Assembly (NCBI GenBank): GCA_902806175.1 | Contig: CADCVQ010000009.1 | Span: forward strand, 1-64,000 | DNA: 64,000 bases | Origin: an uncultured Solirubrobacteraceae bacterium | Lineage (GTDB): Bacteria; Actinomycetota; Thermoleophilia; Solirubrobacterales; Solirubrobacteraceae | Reading direction: 5' to 3' | Shown: piece after piece, positions 7,496 through 15,918 of the stretch | Layout: each line of letters starts with the position of its first letter | Position numbering within the stretch: position 1 is the first letter of the stretch | Program-made: the position numbers and the translations under genes | The notes under the pieces: model-generated | The model's database searches: none | Told to the model about the DNA's origin: nothing | The model's input: the letters and a program-made list of their open reading frames with translations, nothing else

Positions 7496-8959
7496 ATGAC
7501 CGATGCCGAAGCGGCCCAGCGGCGCAAGTGGCTCGCGCTGGCCCTGCTGGCCAGCACGCAGTTTGTGATCATCCTCGACGCCGCGATCGTCAACGTCGCG
7601 ATCCCCTCGATCGGCCGGGACCTGAAGTTCTCCGAGGAGGACCTCACCTGGATCCCGAACGCCTACGCGCTGACGTTCGGCGGATTTCTGCTGCTCGGCG
7701 GGCGCATGGCCGACCTGCTCGGCCGCCGCCGCCTGTTCATGGTCGGCCTGGTCGTGTTCTCGATCGCCTCGCTGCTGGGCGGCCTGGCGACGAGCGAGAC
7801 GCAGCTCATCGCGGCCCGCGCGCTGCAGGGGCTCGGCGCCGCCCTGATCGCCCCTGCCGCGCTGTCGATGGTCACGAACATGTTCGCCGAGGGCGCGGAG
7901 CGCAACAAGGCGCTCGGCGTCTGGGGCGCGGTGTCGGGCTCCGGCGGCGCCGCAGGCGTGTTGCTCGGCGGCGTCCTGACCGAGTACGCGGGCTGGGAGT
8001 GGGTCCTCTGGGTCAACGTCCCGATCGGCATCGTCGTCGCGATCCTCGCGCCCCGGCTGCTCGTCGAGAGCCGCCGCGAGAGCGACCTGCACCACTTCGA
8101 CGCGCTCGGCGCGATTACCGTGACGGCCGGTCTGTCGCTGCTCGTCTTCGCGCTCGTCGACACGATCAACGAGGGCTGGGGCTCGACGCAGACGCTGACG
8201 CTGCTGGCGATCTCGCTGGCGCTCATCGCGGCGTTCGTGTTCATCGAGTTGCGCTCGCGCGATCCGCTCATGCCCTTCGGCATCTTCCGCCTGCGAACGC
8301 TGACCGGCGCGAACATCGTCGGCCTGCTCGTCGGCGCCGCGCTGTTTGCGATGTTCTTCTTTTTGTCGCGCTACATGCAGGAGGTGCTGGGCTACAGCGC
8401 GCTGAAGGCGGGCGTCTCGTACCTGCCGCTCGCGCTGGCGATCATCGGCTCGGCCGGCGCCGCATCGGTACTCGTCACGAAGATGGGCTTCAAGAAGGTC
8501 CTCCTCGCCGGCCTGACGCTGATCGCGATCGCGCTGCTGTGGCTCGGGCAGGTGCCCACCAACGGCTCCTACGTGTCTGACCTGCTCGGCCCGATGGTCG
8601 TTGCCGCGATCGGGCTGGGCTTCGCGTTCGTGCCCGTGACGATCGCCGCCGTCAGCCGCGTCTCCGAGCACGAATCCGGCCTTGCCTCCGGGCTCATCAA
8701 CACCTCGCAGCAGATCGGCGGGGCGCTCGGCCTCGCCGTCCTCGGCACGATCGCGAGCTCGCGGACGACGGACATGATCGCCGCTGCGCAAGGCGCTCCG
8801 GCGGCCGTTCCCGAGGCGCTGACGGAGGGCTTTCAGCTCGCGTTCACGACCGGCGCGGGATTTGCCGTGATCGGCATCATCGCGACGCTGCTGCTCGTCC
8901 GCAGCGAGGACTCGGAGGCGGTCGTCGGAGTCGCGCCCGCCGAGCTTCCGATGGCGTAG
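7496..8959 (+). CDS. MFS drug:H+ antiporter, DHA2 (EmrB/QacA) family
   Basis: This is a 487-residue integral membrane protein with about 14 predicted helices, the DHA2 topology. Recognisable motifs are the LDAAIVNVAIPSIGRDL opening of helix 1 and GGRMADLLGRRR in loop 2-3 (motif A). A helix-5 Gly-rich motif C (GAVSGSGGAAGVLLGG) marks an antiporter. ATG 7496 follows GCGGGAG at 7481-7487. The gene lies divergent from a TetR repressor and a DoxX gene. Proton-driven export of a toxic organic compound is the family role; the actual substrate cannot be read from sequence. Confidence 0.9.
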   Translation: MTDAEAAQRRKWLALALLASTQFVIILDAAIVNVAIPSIGRDLKFSEEDLTWIPNAYALTFGGFLLLGGRMADLLGRRRLFMVGLVVFSIASLLGGLATSETQLIAARALQGLGAALIAPAALSMVTNMFAEGAERNKALGVWGAVSGSGGAAGVLLGGVLTEYAGWEWVLWVNVPIGIVVAILAPRLLVESRRESDLHHFDALGAITVTAGLSLLVFALVDTINEGWGSTQTLTLLAISLALIAAFVFIELRSRDPLMPFGIFRLRTLTGANIVGLLVGAALFAMFFFLSRYMQEVLGYSALKAGVSYLPLALAIIGSAGAASVLVTKMGFKKVLLAGLTLIAIALLWLGQVPTNGSYVSDLLGPMVVAAIGLGFAFVPVTIAAVSRVSEHESGLASGLINTSQQIGGALGLAVLGTIASSRTTDMIAAAQGAPAAVPEALTEGFQLAFTTGAGFAVIGIIATLLLVRSEDSEAVVGVAPAELPMA

Positions 8960-8983
8960 CGCCGGGCGGGCCGGGGGGCGCCG

Positions 8984-9463
8984 TCAGGCGCTCGGCTCAT
9001 CGACCGCGAGCTCGAACTCGTGCTCGCCGAGCAGGACGACGAGCGGCTCGCCCGCGCGCGCGGCGATGCCGAGCGGGACGGCCGGATCGCTCGTCTCGTA
9101 GTCGGCGGCGACGACGCTCGCGCCCGGGAGCAGCGCGGCGACGTCGCGCACCGCGCGGCCGAGCATCTCGAGACCGCCGAGCACGCCGGCGACGCGACCG
9201 TCGGCGGGATCGACGTCGAAGGCCGGCAGCTGGCGCATGAACGGCAGCTCGGGCAGCGCGACGTCGCCGGCGGCGTCGTGCGGCAGCTCACGCGCGTTGC
9301 CGTCACCGTCGCGGACGACGATCGCCCGCAGCCGCTCGCACTCGACGATCGCCGGCGCGGCGCTGTCGAGCGCCACGCTGACACGCAGCGCGCCCGACGC
9401 GTGCAGCAGCTCGCGCGCGAGCGCGACCGCGAGGTCCAGCTGCGGGTCGGCGCCGGCGCTCAC
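8984..9463 (-). CDS. Hypothetical soluble protein, 159 aa
   Basis: The GTG start at 9463 overlaps the stop of the phosphoesterase gene (GTGA), so both belong to one minus-strand unit. The product is acidic and soluble, rich in Ala, Val and Asp. A central ELPFMRQLPAFDVDP stretch is followed by an Ala-rich helix. There is no signal peptide, membrane helix or motif I can name. The tight coupling suggests a role linked to the phosphoesterase. It converges on the MFS gene with only 24 bases between the two stops. Confidence 0.7.
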   Translation of the reverse strand: MSAGADPQLDLAVALARELLHASGALRVSVALDSAAPAIVECERLRAIVVRDGDGNARELPHDAAGDVALPELPFMRQLPAFDVDPADGRVAGVLGGLEMLGRAVRDVAALLPGASVVAADYETSDPAVPLGIAARAGEPLVVLLGEHEFELAVDEPSA

Positions 9464-10155
9464 GCGGCTTCCATGCGTGCCTGCGCGAAGCGATACGCGA
9501 GGCGGTCATGCCAGTCGCTGTCGCCGAAGCGATCACGCAGCGCGTCGGTCACGGCGGCGTGGTCGTAGGCGACGCGACGATGCTCGAGCGTCGCGTCGTC
9601 GTGCAGCAGCGCGTACGCGGCGCGATGGTCGCCGTCGAGCGGCATGCCGACGCTGCCGGGGTTGACGAGCTCGATGGCGCCGACCGCGGAGGTGCGCGCA
9701 AACGGCAGGTGCGTGTGGCCGAAGATGAGCCGCGACTCCTGCACGCCCGCCAGCAATTCGGCCTCGTCGCCGGCTGGCTGCGGCGTGAACGAGCGCACGT
9801 CGCTGACCGGCGAGCCGTGCCAGGCGCGCGTGCCGTCACCGATCACGGCGCTCTGCGGCAGGGCGGCGTGCTCTGCCACGAGCTCGTCGCCGAGCGCCGC
9901 GCGCGCGGCCGCGGTCGCGCCGCGCAGGAACTCGGGTGCGGCCTCGGGCTGCGCTGTCCAGCGCTCGCCGTTGCCGCGGATCCAGGTCGCCGGCTGCAGC
10001 TCGCTCAGACGCGCGACGGTCGCCTCGGGCCACGGCCCGAAGAGCGCGACGTCGCCGCCGATCAGGTACGCGTCGGCGCCCTGCCGTGCGGCGTCCTGCA
10101 GCACGGCGTCGAGCGCGCGGACGTTGCCGTGGATGTCGTAGAGCAGCGCGAGCAT
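9460..10155 (-). CDS. Calcineurin-like metallophosphoesterase (YfcE/MJ0936 type)
   Basis: This is a 231-residue cytosolic phosphoesterase. The metal-site motifs appear in order: DIHGN (Asp7, His9), GGD (about residue 38), GNGE (about residue 65, in place of the usual GNHE/D) and FGHTH (about residue 150), followed by NPGSVG. Small enzymes of this type hydrolyse phosphodiesters in vitro and their biological substrates are mostly unknown. ATG 10155 places DIHGN right after the first strand. A TAACAC box 7 bases upstream gives a leaderless promoter, and it is shared symmetrically with the divergent acetyltransferase. It is coupled downstream to the 159-residue gene. Confidence 0.88.
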   Translation of the reverse strand: MLALLYDIHGNVRALDAVLQDAARQGADAYLIGGDVALFGPWPEATVARLSELQPATWIRGNGERWTAQPEAAPEFLRGATAAARAALGDELVAEHAALPQSAVIGDGTRAWHGSPVSDVRSFTPQPAGDEAELLAGVQESRLIFGHTHLPFARTSAVGAIELVNPGSVGMPLDGDHRAAYALLHDDATLEHRRVAYDHAAVTDALRDRFGDSDWHDRLAYRFAQARMEAA

Positions 10156-10160
10156 GCTCG

Positions 10161-10168
10161 TAGTGTTA
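10161..10168. promoter_or_regulatory. Symmetric bidirectional -10 box (TAGTGTTA)
   Basis: Read on the plus strand the box gives TAGTGT eight bases before GTG 10175. Read on the minus strand it gives TAACAC seven bases before ATG 10155. One 8-bp element thus appears to serve as the -10 for two divergent leaderless genes only 19 bases apart. Confidence 0.55.
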
Positions 10169-10174
10169 CCCCCG

Positions 10175-10780
10175 GTGGACGATCTCGCCCTGACCGGACC
10201 GACGCTGCGCGTGCGGATCCCGCGCGCCGAGGACGCGGCCGCGCTGTACGCCGAGGCATCCGATCCCGAGGTCACGCGCTGGTTCTCGTGGGGGCCGTAC
10301 GCGGCGCTCGACGAGGCGCACGCCTACCTCGCGCGGCTGGCCGCGCAGCGCGAGCGCGGCGAGCACCTCGACCTCGTGATCGAGCATCTCGACGCCGGCC
10401 TGATCGGCATCAGCGGGCTGAGCGAGTTCGCGGCCCGCGACCGGCGCGCGACGATCGGCACCTGGCTCGGCCGCGCGTGGTGGGGGACGGGCGCCAACCA
10501 GGAGGCCAAGGCGCTCGTGTGCCACCTCGCGTTCAGGCTGCTCGGGCTCGAGCGCGTCGGCGCGTACTCCAACGTCGAGCACGTGCGCTCGCAGCGCGCG
10601 CTGGAGCGCATCGGCTTTCAGCGCGAGGGCGTGCTGCGGCGCTTTCATCGTCACGACGGGCGCGCCCTCGACGTCGTCATCTTCGGCTTGCTGCGCGCCG
10701 AATGGGAGGCGGGCCCGCTGGCCGCCGTTGCGGTCCAGGTGAGCGGACAGCCGCCGCCCGCGTTCGTCGTGGGCGGCTGA
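10175..10780 (+). CDS. GNAT N-acetyltransferase (RimJ/RimL type)
   Basis: This is a 201-residue cytosolic enzyme predicted to move acetyl from acetyl-CoA to an amino group. The N-terminus LRVRIPRAEDAAALY is typical of the RimJ/RimL subgroup. A later IGTWLGRAWWGTGANQEA segment matches the acetyl-CoA loop, and NVEHVRSQRALERIGFQREG is the characteristic C-terminal motif. GTG 10175 is preferred over an ATG at 10154 because it lies eight bases after the TAGTGT box and avoids overlap with the divergent gene. Substrates in this subgroup range from ribosomal proteins to small amines, so specificity is open. Confidence 0.85.
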   Translation: MDDLALTGPTLRVRIPRAEDAAALYAEASDPEVTRWFSWGPYAALDEAHAYLARLAAQRERGEHLDLVIEHLDAGLIGISGLSEFAARDRRATIGTWLGRAWWGTGANQEAKALVCHLAFRLLGLERVGAYSNVEHVRSQRALERIGFQREGVLRRFHRHDGRALDVVIFGLLRAEWEAGPLAAVAVQVSGQPPPAFVVGG

Positions 10781-10800
10781 GAGAGAGCCGCGGCAGGCCG

Positions 10801-11664
10801 TCAGAGCGCGCTGAGCGGGTCGATGTTCGCGCCGCGCAGCCGCAGTTCGAAGTGCAGGTGCGGGCCGCTGGAGCGACCGGTCGAGCCGACGGTGCCGATC
10901 CGCTGCCCGACGCCGACGGACTGGCCGGGGGCGACGGCGATCGTCGCGAGGTGGGCATAAAGCGTGCGCAGCCCGAAGCGGTGGCCGACGACGACCATGT
11001 TGCCCCAGCCCGACGCGTCGAAGCCGGCCGCCACGACCGTCCCGAAGCCGGCCGCGCTGACCGGCGTCCCGGCAGCGGCCGGGAAGTCGAGGCCTGCGTG
11101 GAAGACGTTCCAGCGCGGGCCGAAGCGATCGCCGATCGGGCCCCGCACCGGCGGGCGCAGCTTGACGGGCGAGCGCGGCGGCGGGGTGCTCAGGGCGCGC
11201 ATCGTGGCGGGGCCGGCGACGCCGTCCGCGCTCATCCCGGCCCAGCTCTGGAAGCGCTGCAGGGCGGCCGTCGAACGCGGCCCGAAGCCGCCGTCGACCG
11301 GGCCGCTCGGAAAGCCGTGCACGGCGAGGCTGAACTGCAGCGCCGCCACGTCCCAGCCGATCGCGCCCGGCGCGATCACGCGGCTTCCGTAGTCGGGGCG
11401 GCCGAGGCGCCCGAGCGCGCGCCGCGTGGCGCGGCCGGCGATCCCGTCGACGGCCAGGCCGGCGTTGCGCTGGACGGCGCGAACGGCGGCCGCCGTGCCC
11501 GGACCCGCCACCCCGTCGACGGTTCCCGAGTACAGGCCGGCGGAGCGCAGTGCGACCTGTAGCGCGGCGACCTCCGCACGCGAGTACGCAGCTGCCGCGG
11601 GAGCGGTCGCCGCGATGCAGAGCAGGCCCATGAGGAGCGCGAGGAACGTCGCTTTGGCGCGCAT
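10801..11664 (-). CDS. Secreted M23 peptidase with two peptidoglycan-binding domains
   Basis: This is a 287-residue exported cell-wall hydrolase. A signal peptide ends near residue 26 (APAAAAYS). Two peptidoglycan-binding repeats follow (about 30-85 and 100-160), each with the VDG.xGPxT pattern. The LytM/M23 domain occupies about 178-285. Zinc and catalytic residues are visible: His189 and Asp193 (HAGLD), His238 (YAHLA) and His269/His271 (GPHLHFE). A complete set predicts an active endopeptidase cutting peptide cross-bridges. ATG 11664 gives the expected signal peptide. The gene faces away from the GlxA-type regulator across an 84-base gap that contains a perfect hairpin. Confidence 0.93.
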   Translation of the reverse strand: MRAKATFLALLMGLLCIAATAPAAAAYSRAEVAALQVALRSAGLYSGTVDGVAGPGTAAAVRAVQRNAGLAVDGIAGRATRRALGRLGRPDYGSRVIAPGAIGWDVAALQFSLAVHGFPSGPVDGGFGPRSTAALQRFQSWAGMSADGVAGPATMRALSTPPPRSPVKLRPPVRGPIGDRFGPRWNVFHAGLDFPAAAGTPVSAAGFGTVVAAGFDASGWGNMVVVGHRFGLRTLYAHLATIAVAPGQSVGVGQRIGTVGSTGRSSGPHLHFELRLRGANIDPLSAL

Positions 11665-11685
11665 GATCCCCGCGCTCTTCGATGG

Positions 11686-11713
11686 CCGCCCAGCCGATCA
11701 TGCGGCTGGGCGG
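11686..11713. promoter_or_regulatory. 11-bp inverted repeat between divergent genes
   Basis: CCGCCCAGCCG (11686-11696) and CGGCTGGGCGG (11703-11713) pair perfectly around ATCATG. It sits between divergent starts, so an operator or mRNA leader structure is more likely than a terminator. Confidence 0.4.
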
Positions 11714-11748
11714 AGGCTTGCGCCGGAAAAAGGATCAACGGCCACACC

Positions 11749-12786
11749 GTGTTCTGCTTTGGCGGATTTCGTGGGGTTTGTGACCTTGCGGACACTATCC
11801 GCGCGCCGCACTATGTCCTCATCTCAAGTGCTCGCCACATCCTTGTCCTTGCCGTCGAGGGCTCTCAGTCGCTGGATGTGCTGGGCCCGGTGGAGGTCTT
11901 CGACTACGCGTGTTCCCAGGTTCCGGGGGCCTATCGCGTCGAGGTCGTAGGGCCGACAGCAGGCGACTCGATCACGCTGAGCAACGGCATCCGGCTAGGT
12001 GTGGCGCCGCTGCCTGAGCCGCCACCCCGCCACGACACGCTGCTCGTGGCGGGCGGACCTGGCGCACGCGCCGGAGTCGACGACGTCGCCGTCGTGAACT
12101 GGGTTGCCCGCGCTGCTGCCCAGGCCGGACGTACGGCCTCGGTGTGTACGGGCGCCTATCTGCTGGCGGCAGCGGGTCTGCTAGACGGCCGGCGCGCGAC
12201 GACGCACTGGCAGTTCTGCGAGGACCTCGCCAGCAGCCATCCGGCCATCCACGTCGACGCACATCCGTTGTTCATTCGTGATGGCCAGGTGTGGACTTCC
12301 GCCGGCGTGACCGCCGGGATCGACCTCGCGCTGGCCTTGGTCGAAGACGACCTCGGCCCGGAGGTCGCCCTCGCAGTCGCGCGATTGCTGGTGGTCTTTC
12401 TGAAGCGGCCGGGCGGCCAGTCGCAGTTCAGTGGCGCGTTGTCTGCCCAGCAGGCGTCGGTCCCTGCCTTGCGCGGGCTGCAGGCATGGATAGCAGCGAA
12501 CCTGACCGAGGATCTGTCCGTTGGTGCGCTCGCCAGGCGCGCCAACCTCACCGAGCGTTCGTTCGCCCGCGCCTTTCGACGCGAGCTTGGGCAGACACCT
12601 GCTGCGTACGTAGAGGCACTGCGGATCGAGCGCGCACAAACGCTGCTCGAGGACGGCGCGCAGTCACTCGACGTGGTCGCCCAAGCCTCCGGCTTCGGGA
12701 GTGCGGAGGTGCTTCGACGTGCGTTTCACAGACGTGTCGGCGTCGGGCCGGCCGCTTACCGCGAGCGCTTCAGCTCAGCGGCCTGA
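11749..12786 (+). CDS. GlxA-family regulator: DJ-1/PfpI-like domain plus AraC HTH
   Basis: This is about 345 residues with two parts. The class I glutamine amidotransferase/DJ-1-like N-terminal domain has LDVLGPVEVFDYA and the nucleophile-elbow-like SVCTGAYLLAAAGLL. The C-terminal AraC/XylS DNA-binding domain (about 245-340) has paired helix-turn-helices, LSVGALARRANLTERSFAR and LDVVAQASGFGSAEVLRRAF. The family usually regulates nearby catabolic genes in response to small molecules. The start is uncertain. GTG 11749 is the only usual start upstream of the conserved region in this frame and has no well-placed ribosome site. An ATG at 11814 lies in a different frame just before the conserved strand, so a one-base error or frameshift near 11830 is possible. 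Confidence 0.85.
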   Translation: MFCFGGFRGVCDLADTIRAPHYVLISSARHILVLAVEGSQSLDVLGPVEVFDYACSQVPGAYRVEVVGPTAGDSITLSNGIRLGVAPLPEPPPRHDTLLVAGGPGARAGVDDVAVVNWVARAAAQAGRTASVCTGAYLLAAAGLLDGRRATTHWQFCEDLASSHPAIHVDAHPLFIRDGQVWTSAGVTAGIDLALALVEDDLGPEVALAVARLLVVFLKRPGGQSQFSGALSAQQASVPALRGLQAWIAANLTEDLSVGALARRANLTERSFARAFRRELGQTPAAYVEALRIERAQTLLEDGAQSLDVVAQASGFGSAEVLRRAFHRRVGVGPAAYRERFSSAA

Positions 12787-12904
12787 TGCATACGGACTTG
12801 CCGGTACACGTCGCGTCAGAACCACCCCGGGTCGCGAGGCGCTCTGGCACCACCGGTGTCTTGCGGCGCTCAAACGAACTACTACGGAAGGGGCTCGCGC
12901 TCTC

Positions 12905-15070
12905 ATGAACGACGTGTCGGCACCATGGCTCGACCAGGCCGCGTCCTCCAGGGCGCTGAGCCTCCGCCGCCGGCGCGCGGCGCACGCCGTCCGCGCAGCG
13001 ATCGCTGCTGTCGTGGCGACGCTGATCCTCGGGGTTCCCGGTGCGACGGCAGCGACGCCGTCGACCGACTACGCCACCAATCTCACGCGATTTGAATCCC
13101 CGCACCCGCAGCCAAGCGGTCAGTGGGCGCAGCGCCTGAGGACCGTGCCCGACCTCAACGGGGACGGCAAGAACGAGATCCTCGTCGTCGATCACCAAGA
13201 GGCCGTCGGCGGGGTTTCCGTGGCCGGGCGGGTGTACATGCAGGACGGCGCGACGCGCAGCATCATGTACTTCGTCGACTCGCCGCAGGTTCAGGCCGGC
13301 GCCCAGTTCGGCTACATGTCCGCCGTGATCGGCGACGTCGACGGTGACGCCAAGGCAGACTTCGTGGCCGGCGCCAACCGCCAGGACACGCTGGCGGACG
13401 GTACCCCGTGCCTCGCGCCCGCCACGGGCCCGCTGGGGACCTGCAATCAGGATCAGGGCAAGGCGTGGGTGTTCAGCGGCGCCGACGGCGACACGCTCTA
13501 CGAGCTCAACCATCCCAGCCCCCAGGGCTTCTCGAGCTTCAGCCTCTGGACCGGGCGCGCCGGCGACATCAACAACGACGCTGTCGCGGACGTCATCATC
13601 GGCTCGGTCTTCAGCGACCAGCCGACCGGGTGCGGCAACGGAGCCGACGGCCGCAGGCTGGCAGCGGCCTCACTGCCTGCCGGCTGCCGTGCCGACGAGG
13701 GGGCGGCCTACGTCTTCTCGGGCAAGGTCAGCGATCACGCAGGCGGTGCGTCCGGGCTGCTGCGCAGCCTCAACCTGCCCGCCTCCGACCGCACTGCGGC
13801 GCCCTGTGGCGGCACCGGGGTCGGCGTCACGCCGTGTGGCAGCTTCGGCCTTCCCGTGCAAGGGGTCGGTGACGTCACCGGTGACGGCGTCGTCGACCAA
13901 CAGGTCGGTGCCGCGAGCTTCAACTTCGACACGGCCACGAACGGTCCCTGCACGACCCCTGCCCCAACCTGCAACAAGGGCCAGGGCACCGTGTACCTCT
14001 TCAACGGCGCGACGGGCGCCTTCATCCGAAGGACCGACGCACCCGCGCCACAAGCCGGAGCACAGTGGGGCGTGCAGGACGCAGAGCCTCTCGCTCCCGG
14101 CGACGTCGACGGCGACGGCAGGGACGACTACTTCGCCAACGGGACGATGCTGACGGCCTCCGGGCATTTGACCGCGGGCCGCTCATGGGTCTTCAGCGGT
14201 GCGACCGGCGCCGTCCTCTACGAGGTCAAGGACCCCAATCCGGGTCAGGCGGAAGCGTTCGGCTTCTCGATGAGCCGCACCGACTACGACAAGAACGGCC
14301 TCCCCGATCTGTACGTCGGCCAGAATCCGCACCATTCCGCCGGTCCCACGATCAACGGAACCGGCGGGACGTACGTGTTCAACGGCCAGGACGGCTCGCT
14401 GCTGAAGAGCTTGGAGATGCCAGAGAGCGATGCCCAGCGCGGTGACACCGGCAACATCGGGTCCAGCCTCGGCTACTCGAGTATCTCTCCCGGCGATCTC
14501 AACGGTGACGGCGAGCCCGACTACGTGGCCGGCGCCCCCTTCACGGACATCGGACCCTCGGGCCTGAACTGTCAGGCGCCGACGATCGGGTGCGTCAAGG
14601 ACGTCGGTAGGCAGTACTTCTTCTACTCGAACGTGCCGGCCGCGACCCCAACCGCGTCCCCGAGTGAAACGCCCACGCCCACGCCCACGCCCACGCCCAC
14701 GCCCACACCCACACCGGCACCGGCCGTGCTTCGCCAGCGTCCCGGACTGACGGCGAAGGTGAGCCCCACGCGCGATCGCCGCCGGCCCTACCGGTTCACG
14801 ACGCGCGGAAGGCTCACGCTGCCTGCGGGTGTCAGCGCGGCGGCAGGCTGTCGGGGCAGTGTCCGCATCACGACCAAGCGCAAGGGCAGCGTGAAGACGC
14901 TGTCAAGCCGCCTGGTCTTCGTCAGACGCTCGTGCACGTTCTCGAGCCCGACGGCGATGAGCAGGCGCACGTTGTCGGGGCGCAGGGGGACGTTGCGCAT
15001 CACGATCCGCTTCCAGGGCAACGCGCAACTGTTGCCCAGGACGATCACGCGCCTGGCGCGCTACGGCTGA
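12905..15070 (+). CDS. Secreted FG-GAP (integrin alpha-like beta-propeller) protein
   Basis: This is a 721-residue extracellular protein. After an Arg-rich N-region, a hydrophobic signal segment ends near ATAATPS. At least five FG-GAP blades follow, each with a calcium-binding DxNxDGxxD-like loop (DLNGDGKNE, DVDGDAKAD, DVTGDGVVD, DVDGDGRDD, DLNGDGEPD). A Pro/Thr linker leads to a basic C-terminal domain of about 120 residues with paired Cys residues, found also at the end of the 38-kb secreted protein here. ATG 12905 is preceded by GGAAGGGG and gives the best signal peptide. A wall- or surface-attached adhesive role is the family expectation. Confidence 0.85.
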   Translation: MNDVSAPWLDQAASSRALSLRRRRAAHAVRAAIAAVVATLILGVPGATAATPSTDYATNLTRFESPHPQPSGQWAQRLRTVPDLNGDGKNEILVVDHQEAVGGVSVAGRVYMQDGATRSIMYFVDSPQVQAGAQFGYMSAVIGDVDGDAKADFVAGANRQDTLADGTPCLAPATGPLGTCNQDQGKAWVFSGADGDTLYELNHPSPQGFSSFSLWTGRAGDINNDAVADVIIGSVFSDQPTGCGNGADGRRLAAASLPAGCRADEGAAYVFSGKVSDHAGGASGLLRSLNLPASDRTAAPCGGTGVGVTPCGSFGLPVQGVGDVTGDGVVDQQVGAASFNFDTATNGPCTTPAPTCNKGQGTVYLFNGATGAFIRRTDAPAPQAGAQWGVQDAEPLAPGDVDGDGRDDYFANGTMLTASGHLTAGRSWVFSGATGAVLYEVKDPNPGQAEAFGFSMSRTDYDKNGLPDLYVGQNPHHSAGPTINGTGGTYVFNGQDGSLLKSLEMPESDAQRGDTGNIGSSLGYSSISPGDLNGDGEPDYVAGAPFTDIGPSGLNCQAPTIGCVKDVGRQYFFYSNVPAATPTASPSETPTPTPTPTPTPTPTPAPAVLRQRPGLTAKVSPTRDRRRPYRFTTRGRLTLPAGVSAAAGCRGSVRITTKRKGSVKTLSSRLVFVRRSCTFSSPTAMSRRTLSGRRGTLRITIRFQGNAQLLPRTITRLARYG
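14669..14716 (+). repeat. Hexanucleotide microsatellite (ACGCCC)n encoding Pro-Thr
   Basis: About eight near-perfect 6-bp units encode the Thr-Pro linker of the FG-GAP protein. Unit loss or gain keeps frame and would change the linker length. Confidence 0.85.
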
Positions 15071-15073
15071 TGC

Positions 15074-15115
15074 GCCCGGTCGCGACCGGGGCGCCGCGCG
15101 TGCCCGGTCGCGACC
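15074..15115. terminator. Bidirectional GC palindrome and repeat between convergent genes
   Basis: CCCGGTCGCGACCGGG (15075-15090) is a perfect 16-bp palindrome. GCCCGGTCGCGACC recurs at 15074 and 15102. The position between convergent stops suggests a two-way terminator. Confidence 0.5.
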
Positions 15116-15168
15116 CGCGCGTCGGTCACCTGGCCGAGGTGCCTTCCCGCATTAGTCGCGCACGGACG

Positions 15169-15918
15169 TCAGCCGCGCCGCGCCTCCCAGCTGAAGCCGC
15201 GCACCGCCGGCACGGCGCCCAGCGCGCCCCAGATCAGCAGCACGGCGAGGTCGTCGAGGTGGTCGGAGAACGCGGCGCCGGTGACGATCGCTGCCGACAG
15301 CCCGTCGATGAGGTGCGTCAACGGCAGCGCCTGCGCGATGTCGCGCAGGAACGTCGGCGCGGCCTCGGCGTCGTAGAAGACGCCGCTGAGGACGATCACC
15401 GGCAGGAAGATCGCGTTGACATACGCGGGCGCGGAGTCGAAGTTCGGGATCGCGTGCGAGAGCGCGACGCCGAGTGATGCCAGGCACGCGACGCCCGCGC
15501 CGACGAAGATCGCCAGCATCGGCCAGTCCTGCGGCAGCCCGACGCCGAACAGCAGCGCGCCGGCGCCGACGACGATCGACAGCTGGATCGTCGTGTTCGT
15601 GACCGCATGCGCCGCGAGGCTCGTGAGATAGGCGCCGCTGGGCAGCGGGGTGCCGCGCAGGCGCTTGAGGACGCCCTGCTCGCGCAGGAACACGAGGTTC
15701 ATCGCCAGCGCGGAGAAGGTCGTGGTCATGATGCTCATCCCGGCGATCCCCGGGACGATGATGTCGAGGTCCGCCTGGCTGCCGGAGTAGATCGCGCCGA
15801 ACAGCGCGAGGAACAGCAGCGGCAGCACGAAGTTGAAGAACGCGGCGCTGGGATTGCGCCAGAACATCTTGCGCTCCAGGCGATATTGGCGCCAGGTCAG
15901 CGCGAGCGCGGCGCTCAT
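15169..15918 (-). CDS. ABC-2 type transporter permease
   Basis: This is a 249-residue integral membrane protein with six hydrophobic helices. It contains the segments MSIMTTTFSALAMNLVFLRE and PVIVLSGVFYDAEA, the latter typical of the ABC2_membrane family. It is the membrane half of an exporter, together with the ATPase immediately upstream. Its ATG at 15918 overlaps the ATPase stop by four bases, so 1:1 synthesis is likely. Relatives export drugs, antibiotics or lipids. The substrate here is unknown. Confidence 0.88.
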   Translation of the reverse strand: MSAALALTWRQYRLERKMFWRNPSAAFFNFVLPLLFLALFGAIYSGSQADLDIIVPGIAGMSIMTTTFSALAMNLVFLREQGVLKRLRGTPLPSGAYLTSLAAHAVTNTTIQLSIVVGAGALLFGVGLPQDWPMLAIFVGAGVACLASLGVALSHAIPNFDSAPAYVNAIFLPVIVLSGVFYDAEAAPTFLRDIAQALPLTHLIDGLSAAIVTGAAFSDHLDDLAVLLIWGALGAVPAVRGFSWEARRG

